DNA from: Acidobacteriota bacterium
GTDB taxonomy: Bacteria; Acidobacteriota; Terriglobia; Terriglobales; Acidobacteriaceae
NCBI GenBank assembly: GCA_021809235.1
Contig: JAKBAG010000021.1
Location: 1 to 19,843 of the forward strand
Length of the DNA: 19,843 nucleotides
Reading direction: 5' to 3'
The translations under genes were made by a program, and so were the position numbers. The notes under the pieces are model-generated. The model saw nothing but the letters and a program-made list of their open reading frames with translations, ran no database searches and was not told the origin of the DNA. Of this stretch, positions 15,341-19,843 are shown piece by piece; positions within the stretch are counted from its first letter, which is position 1; every line of letters starts with the position of its first letter.

Positions 15341-17428
15341 ATGCCTGATTTCGTCTATTTGCTGGAAAATCGACTGAGCGTCCATCAGCAGGGCGCATTG
15401 CGCGCTGTCCGCGAGGTGGCGCGAGAGGCCCAGATGCCGGTTTTTCTGGTCGGTGATGCGGTCCGTGATCTGGTTTGCGGCAACTCTGTCCGCGAGCTGG
15501 AGGTAGTGATCCATGGGAATTCCTCCGAGCTGAAGAAGCCACTGGTAGCCCACGGCGCGACGGTCTGGTGGGAAAGTAGTGCCTCTCGCCGGCTTTCGCT
15601 ACGATTTCCCGGCAGTGTGCTGCTGGAGTTGACCAGCGCAAGGCAGACGGATTATCCGAAGTGCGGCAAGCCGGTCTATACGTGGGCATCCATTCATGAA
15701 GACCTGCGATCGAGGGACTTTACCGTGAACTCGATGGCGATCTCATTGAATGACGGCTCTTATGGACTGCTGATGGACCCTCTCAACGGGGTGGCGGATC
15801 TGGAACAGCGGCAACTGCGGCTGGTGTCCAACTATGGATTTCTGGAGGAGCCGGCGCGACTCGTGCGGGCCTCACGGCTACGGGTTCGGCTGGGATTCCA
15901 GCTGGAGGAACGGACACAACGAAGGTATGAAAATGCCCGCGAAGAGTCGATGATTGAGTATCTCTCCGAAGAGGAGCGGCGACGCGAGCTGGAACAGATC
16001 GTCCACGAAGAAGAGGCGCTGAAGGTCATGGCCTCCCACGAGACCGATGGCTGGATGAAGGCACTGTTTCCGGGCTGGACCACAGCCAAGGCCGATGTGG
16101 AGAAGCTGAAGGCGCTCCATGATTTCTCGATTGAGATGCAGATGCAGGGCGTACAGGCGGATCTGGCAACAGCGCAGGCACATTACCTGACGGCAAAGCT
16201 TTCTGCCAAGGATCTGGCGGCGCTGAAGGAGCGATTCCTGCGGCCCGGCTTTGTAAAGGCCTGGGAGGGCCTGGAGGAGAGCGCGGCCCAACTGGCCAAG
16301 CAACTTCTTTCCAAGGAGAATGCTCGTCCTTCTGCCTGCTACCAACTGCTGACGAGCTTTGCTCCGGAAGCTGTGGTGTGGCTGGGATTCACGACGCGGC
16401 AGGCGGCTGTGCGGGAGAAGATGGATGCCTTCCTGAAGGTCTGGCCGGAGTTTCGGCAGAAGCTGCCAGTGGCACGGATGGCCGAGATGCGGATTACCCC
16501 GGAGCTGCCGGAGTATGGCGGACTGATCCAGAGCATTTTTCTGCGCTTGATTGATGGGGAACTGCAAAGCGACGAGGAGATGCGTGCGTTTCTGGAGCCG
16601 TATTCTCCACCCGCACCCGCCCCGCAGCCGACCTTCAAACGCAGCCGTGCCCGCCGGACTGCTGAAATCCGCGTGAAGTCTCGAGTAGTGGATGAGGATG
16701 AAGGCGATCAGGAAGACGAGGATAGCGAACTGGACGAGGACGCCGTCGAGCTGGACTTCCGTATCGGGGACAGCGATGAGGGACGCATCCTGGGCGATGA
16801 CGACGATACAGATGATGATGACGTCTTTGCACGGGAGACGGTGGGCGAAGTCGACGAGAGCGAGCCAGACGAGGATGAGGACGAACCGGTGGTAGCGATG
16901 GCGCGCAGCCGGAAGCAGACGGTAGCGAGCAAGAGCAAGCCGGAAGGCACTGTGACAAAGATGGCCGCCAAGGCAGAGTCCAGGACAGTAGCGAAATCCG
17001 AACCCAGGACGACGACGAAAGCAGAAGTGAAGGCTCCAGCCAGAACTGCATACGAAAAGCCTGCCAAGACAGAGGCCAAGAAGCCGGAAAAGCCAGCGGC
17101 CAAGCCGGTAAAACTGGGCAAGGCTCAGCCAAAGGTTGTGGCAAAGGCAGCCAAAGTAGCAACAACGCCTGCGAAAAAGGCGGCGCCGGTGGCAAAGAAG
17201 GCCGTTGCGGTGGCGAAAAAGGCTGCGCCGGCAGGAAAGAAAGCTGCATCGGCGGTGAAGAAGGCAGTGCCGGCGGCGAAGGGAAAGGCACCCAGCAAAT
17301 CGGCTGGCAAAGCGACGGCAAAGACGGCCAAGCCAACTCCTCGCCCGGCTGCGGCAAAAAAGACAAGTAAGCCAGCACGGCAGACGCCTAAAGCAGCTCC
17401 TAAAGCGGCAGCAAAGAAGAAGCGTTAA
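15341..17428 (+). CDS. PcnB/CCA-transferase-like protein with altered active site and H1-like tail
   Basis: A 695-residue protein. Residues 30-190 match the class II poly(A) polymerase/CCA-adding head: LVGDAVRDLVCG (36-47), YPKCGKPVYTWASIHEDL (105-122) with SRDFTVNSMAISL (124-136), DPLNGVADL (146-154), and EEPARLVRASRLRVRLGF (169-186). These enzymes add A or CCA to RNA 3' ends. However, the catalytic Asp-x-Asp reads Glu52-Leu53-Glu54, and the GG of the nucleotide-binding loop reads GD, so activity is doubtful. An alpha-helical region follows to about 425. Then come a strongly acidic segment (451-515) and a Lys/Ala/Pro-rich tail (521-695) resembling histone H1, with KKAxxxx heptads. Family length without the tail is about 400-450. 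The ATG is the first after an in-frame stop at 15305, with AGGAG 13 nt upstream. It is likely an RNA-binding protein. Enzyme activity needs testing. Confidence 0.85.
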   Translation: MPDFVYLLENRLSVHQQGALRAVREVAREAQMPVFLVGDAVRDLVCGNSVRELEVVIHGNSSELKKPLVAHGATVWWESSASRRLSLRFPGSVLLELTSARQTDYPKCGKPVYTWASIHEDLRSRDFTVNSMAISLNDGSYGLLMDPLNGVADLEQRQLRLVSNYGFLEEPARLVRASRLRVRLGFQLEERTQRRYENAREESMIEYLSEEERRRELEQIVHEEEALKVMASHETDGWMKALFPGWTTAKADVEKLKALHDFSIEMQMQGVQADLATAQAHYLTAKLSAKDLAALKERFLRPGFVKAWEGLEESAAQLAKQLLSKENARPSACYQLLTSFAPEAVVWLGFTTRQAAVREKMDAFLKVWPEFRQKLPVARMAEMRITPELPEYGGLIQSIFLRLIDGELQSDEEMRAFLEPYSPPAPAPQPTFKRSRARRTAEIRVKSRVVDEDEGDQEDEDSELDEDAVELDFRIGDSDEGRILGDDDDTDDDDVFARETVGEVDESEPDEDEDEPVVAMARSRKQTVASKSKPEGTVTKMAAKAESRTVAKSEPRTTTKAEVKAPARTAYEKPAKTEAKKPEKPAAKPVKLGKAQPKVVAKAAKVATTPAKKAAPVAKKAVAVAKKAAPAGKKAASAVKKAVPAAKGKAPSKSAGKATAKTAKPTPRPAAAKKTSKPARQTPKAAPKAAAKKKR
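17174..17278 (+). repeat. Five 21-bp coding repeats (KKAxxxx heptads)
   Basis: Residues 612-646 of the PcnB-like protein are five successive heptads: KKAAPVA, KKAVAVA, KKAAPAG, KKAASAV, KKAVPAA. The DNA repeats are imperfect with 21-bp period. Similar Lys-Ala-Pro repeats occur in bacterial histone H1-like proteins. Confidence 0.85.
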
Positions 17429-17441
17429 GCGCAAGAGAGAA

Positions 17442-17490
17442 GCAAAGACGAAAGCCCCGGAAAGATTGCTTCCGGGGCTTTCGTCTTTGC
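17442..17490. terminator. 21-bp perfect hairpin, probable bidirectional terminator
   Basis: The segments 17442-17462 and 17470-17490 are exact reverse complements over 21 bp with a 7-nt loop, 13 bp after the stop of the PcnB-like gene and 46 bp from the convergent zinc-ribbon gene. The stem contains a GC core and A/T-rich arms (CTTTCGTCTTTGC on the 3' side), so it can act as a terminator in both directions. Confidence 0.85.
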
Positions 17491-17536
17491 AGAATCGTAA
17501 GACTGGCTATCAGTAACGGCAGGGGCAGCTTTTGAC

Positions 17537-17782
17537 TTAGTTCTTGTCCTGCCGGGCGGGATCTGCGTTGGGAGCATTTTTTTTCTTCTCGCCGACGTAG
17601 ACTTCACCGTGGGGACTGCGTTCCCCTTTGGAGTAGCGCTGCTGGCTGAAGAAGCGAGCCTGGCATGTGAGGCACTCCCAAGGATAGTAGCCAAAGAAGC
17701 GACGGAGTCGATGCACGATTGTGTTTTTGCGTCGGGTTCTGCGCGTTGTGCTGGAGCCGCAGGTACTGCAAGTGGGATTCAT
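17537..17782 (-). CDS. Small zinc-ribbon protein
   Basis: An 81-residue protein with two CxxC pairs: Cys5 and Cys8 (CSTCGS), then Cys37 and Cys40 in YPWECLTCQARFF. They are separated by a basic, hydrophobic linker (RRTRRKNTIVHRLRRFFGY). This is the layout of a zinc ribbon. The C-terminal 35 residues are polar and lysine-rich. Start ATG at 17782 has AGGCGG 9 nt upstream. It is a single gene, convergent with the PcnB-like gene across a long hairpin. An A8 run near the 3' end of the gene could permit slippage. A nucleic-acid or protein binding role is likely. No specific function is assigned. Confidence 0.75.
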   Translation of the reverse strand: MNPTCSTCGSSTTRRTRRKNTIVHRLRRFFGYYPWECLTCQARFFSQQRYSKGERSPHGEVYVGEKKKNAPNADPARQDKN

Positions 17783-17939
17783 TTGACTGCGCCGCCTGAC
17801 CAGAAACGGAACGGGAGATATCCGAGACTGAGATACTTCCTAAATCTTACCCAAGACAATCGGAAAAGTACTGGATATCTTGAGAGAAAATGATCGAACT
17901 GTTTACTTGATTGACAATATGAAAGGGAGTGAGCAATCC

Positions 17940-18470
17940 CTAGCGGTATTGGATGTGAATGGCGATTTCGGTGGAGGGGCAGGTGAGCGCGATGCTTGCC
18001 TTCTGGAATGAGGGCGGGGTGAGGCCGACGTAAGGATTGTTGGCAAAGCCAAAGCCCTCCGTGGGAATGCCGAAGAAGTTGCGATCCAGCTTATGGTTTC
18101 CGTTTTCATCATGAATTGCGGCGATGGCGTAGTTTCCCGGCGGCAGTCCCTTCCAGATGGCCGTGGAGGTGATTCCGGCCGGCGTCTGGACGATATCAGC
18201 CGGGCCGTGGCGCAGAGCCTTCTGCTTGTTTTCCGGCCATCCGGAGGGACTGGCGAAGACAATGGTGCCGACCTTCCCCCGGGTATTGCGAAGGTGATCG
18301 ACGTGCACGATGAGGTCACAGCCAGCCGAATGCGGGGTTGGTTCCTGGGCAAATGCATCAGCCAATGGGGATGCCGGGTTCGAAGCAGCTCCAGCGGAAA
18401 GCGGCAGGAGCAGGCTGAGAAGTGCGCAAACGGCGAGTGGTGCGGCGGTTGGGAACGGTGAGCGTAGCAT
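17940..18470 (-). CDS. DUF2141 family exported protein
   Basis: A 176-residue protein with a signal peptide (hydrophobic core about 10-27, ending AGAAS). The mature domain matches DUF2141 (PF09912): DLIVHVDHLRNTRGKVGTI (52-70), VFASPSGWPENKQKAL, the hallmark LPPGNYAIAAIHDENGNHKLD (109-129), and FFGIPTEGFGFANN (132-145). The DENGNHKLD stretch resembles a calcium-loop pattern. The function of the family is unknown, and it is predicted periplasmic. The frame is open to 18623, but the ATG at 18470 is chosen because of the signal peptide and a GGAGG 10 nt upstream. It follows the small membrane protein gene by 55 bp on the same strand and is probably cotranscribed with it. Confidence 0.9.
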   Translation of the reverse strand: MLRSPFPTAAPLAVCALLSLLLPLSAGAASNPASPLADAFAQEPTPHSAGCDLIVHVDHLRNTRGKVGTIVFASPSGWPENKQKALRHGPADIVQTPAGITSTAIWKGLPPGNYAIAAIHDENGNHKLDRNFFGIPTEGFGFANNPYVGLTPPSFQKASIALTCPSTEIAIHIQYR

Positions 18471-18525
18471 CGGGGAACGTCCTCCAGAGGGGTGGAAAAG
18501 GCAGGTGGGGCAAACGCAGCGGTGA

Positions 18526-18729
18526 CTAGGATTTGCCAGGCGAGGTACGCGTCTTCCAGAGTGCGATAGCCAGAACGGCCAGACCGCTGAGTGCGACGAC
18601 GGTGCCGCGGCGAGCCCAGACAATCTGACCGGTCATAAAGCTGCCTGGAAGTACATTGATGCCCTGCAGAATCCATATGATGCCCATCGTAAGCAGGGAA
18701 AAAGCGAGGATGTAGAGAAAGACTTTCAT
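18526..18729 (-). CDS. Small two-helix membrane protein
   Basis: A 67-residue protein with two hydrophobic segments (about 3-23 and 43-60) joined by a conserved-looking loop, ILQGINVLPGSFMTGQIVWA followed by RRG. I have seen this small protein pattern as an uncharacterised conserved inner-membrane protein in several Gram-negative groups. It has no enzymatic motif. Start is the ATG at 18729, with a weak purine-rich GGAAAG 5 nt upstream. It is upstream of, and probably cotranscribed with, the DUF2141 gene. Function is unknown. Confidence 0.85.
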   Translation of the reverse strand: MKVFLYILAFSLLTMGIIWILQGINVLPGSFMTGQIVWARRGTVVALSGLAVLAIALWKTRTSPGKS

Positions 18730-18948
18730 AGTTGCTTTCCATAACTCCAGAGGTCTGAGATTGTGCTGCGGGCGCGATTCTGGGCTGCGCCGGGGGAATC
18801 ACCCCGCCATGATTGTAGACCGTGGGATATCAGGCTGGCTGCATAAACGGTACGGGGCAGGTGAGGGTAGAACAGGGAGAATTCCGTACCCGATTTTCCT
18901 CAGAGTTTGCGCAGGTGCGGCGCAGGCAGAGAAGAGGCAAACCCTACA

Positions 18949-19843
18949 ATGAGTGCAGCCATGGCTGAGTTTACACATTTACACCTGCATACGGATTATT
19001 CGCTGCTGGACGGCGCATGCGACGTGGACAAGCTGGTCGAACGGGTGGCCAGCATCGGGCAGAAGTCGGTTGCGATGACCGACCACGGCAACATTTATGG
19101 AGCGGTCCATTTCTTTGATGCGGCAAAGAAGAAGGGCGTGAAGCCGATACTGGGCTGCGAACTGTATATCTGCAAAAACGAGGATCATCGAGCCGACCCG
19201 ACCGGGGACAAGTATAACCATCTGCTGGTGCTGGCGCAGAACGAAGAAGGATATCGCAACCTGATCCGGATAACGTCGGAGGCCTCGGTCCATGGCTTCT
19301 ACAAGAAGCCGCGCGTGAGCAAGGCCTATCTGGCGCAGCACGCCGAGGGATTGATCGGGTTTTCCGGCTGCCTGTCCGGAGAACTATGCGAGCGGTTACT
19401 GGCTGGCGAGTATGAAGCGGCGCGCTCGACGGCATCCCAGTACCGAGATATCTTTGGTCGCGGCAATTTCTATCTGGAGATTCAGGATCAGGGACTGATT
19501 CAAGAGAAGCAGATTCACAAGGATCTGTATCGGCTGGAACGGGAGCTGGAGATTCCACTGGTGGCGACCAACGATTCGCACTACCTGTGCGAGGACGACC
19601 ACAAGCCGCATGACGTGATGCTGTGTGTGCAGACCGGGGCAAAGGTGCAGGATACGAACCGTTTTCGCTTTGATGCCGACCAGTTCTATGTGAAGACAGG
19701 CGAGGAGATGGAGCGGCTGTTTCCGGATCGCGTGGATATTCTGACACGCACGCAGGAGATCGCCGAGCGCTGCAACCTGAAGCTGAGCAAGGTAGACAAT
19801 CCTTTTCCAGAGTTTGCAGTGCCGCAGGGGCACACCATCGACA
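18949..19843 (+). CDS. dnaE: DNA polymerase III alpha subunit DnaE, N-terminal part (cut by window end)
   Basis: The first 298 or so residues of the replicative polymerase subunit. The N-terminal PHP domain is obvious: FTHLHLHTDYSLLDGACDVD, then SVAMTDHGNIYGAVHFFDAA, KPILGCELYIC, YNHLLVLAQNEEGYRNLIR, GLIGFSGCLSGEL, and further on PLVATNDSHYL, HDVMLCVQTG and FRFDADQFYVKTGEEM. The polymerase core, which follows after about 300 residues, lies beyond the window. The frame is open to the last base. ATG at 18949 is preferred, with AGAGG 11 nt upstream. The in-frame ATG at 18961 is the alternative and would remove four residues. The gene is divergent from the small membrane protein pair, with a 219-bp gap that shows no clear promoter. 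Confidence 0.97.
   Translation, partial: MSAAMAEFTHLHLHTDYSLLDGACDVDKLVERVASIGQKSVAMTDHGNIYGAVHFFDAAKKKGVKPILGCELYICKNEDHRADPTGDKYNHLLVLAQNEEGYRNLIRITSEASVHGFYKKPRVSKAYLAQHAEGLIGFSGCLSGELCERLLAGEYEAARSTASQYRDIFGRGNFYLEIQDQGLIQEKQIHKDLYRLERELEIPLVATNDSHYLCEDDHKPHDVMLCVQTGAKVQDTNRFRFDADQFYVKTGEEMERLFPDRVDILTRTQEIAERCNLKLSKVDNPFPEFAVPQGHTID

Noticed and set aside
15878..17434. 518-residue Cys/Leu/Arg-rich minus-strand open frame
   Set aside because: Antisense of the PcnB-like gene. Its composition mirrors the Lys/Ala tail.
18848..18890. Inverted repeat GGTACGG/CCGTACC upstream of dnaE
   Set aside because: Only 7 bp with a 28-bp loop, so chance is likely. No regulator family site was recognised.

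Overview
The window is a GC-rich, gene-dense stretch of a Gram-negative chromosome. It carries lpxD and a PagL-type lipid A deacylase (so an outer membrane with lipid A), exported enzymes with signal peptides, a MASE1-PAS-GGDEF cyclase and several small proteins I recognise only in general terms. The gene mix and protein style look most like Acidobacteriota (Terriglobales/Acidobacteriaceae). That placement is inference from content, because no rRNA or other phylogenetic marker is present except the start of dnaE.

Layout. 1-351: decayed IS transposase (minus). 421-1961: purQ followed by a CpsB/YwqE-type PHP phosphatase (minus, 14-bp gap). 2069-4696: exported GH31 alpha-glucosidase (minus). 4912-7792: three translationally coupled plus-strand genes, namely an exported alpha/beta hydrolase, a LytS-type membrane histidine kinase and a LytTR response regulator. 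Upstream lies a 12-bp direct repeat with 21-bp period whose geometry matches a LytTR binding site. 7902-8651: YebC/PmpR-family regulator with its own extended -10 and terminator. 8768-11476: PagL-like acyloxyacyl hydrolase, ftcD (2-bp gap) and an exported protein of unknown function. 11542-13491: diguanylate cyclase (minus) with a good promoter upstream. 13695-15139: lpxD overlapping a small lipoprotein gene by ATGA (minus). 15341-17428: a poly(A) polymerase/CCA-transferase-like protein whose catalytic DxD reads ExE and which carries a long acidic then histone-H1-like tail. 17442-17490: 21-bp perfect hairpin between convergent genes. 17537-17782: small zinc ribbon (minus). 17940-18729: small membrane protein plus DUF2141 protein (minus). 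18949-end: dnaE, truncated by the window edge.

Most of the window is core or conserved accessory chromosome. The only mobile DNA seen is the transposase scar at the left edge. The parts that most deserve follow-up are the hydrolase-LytS-LytTR module with its putative autoregulatory site, and the PcnB-like protein with altered catalytic residues and an H1-like tail. No tRNA, rRNA or CRISPR array was recognised. All stretches between genes are shorter than 300 bp.
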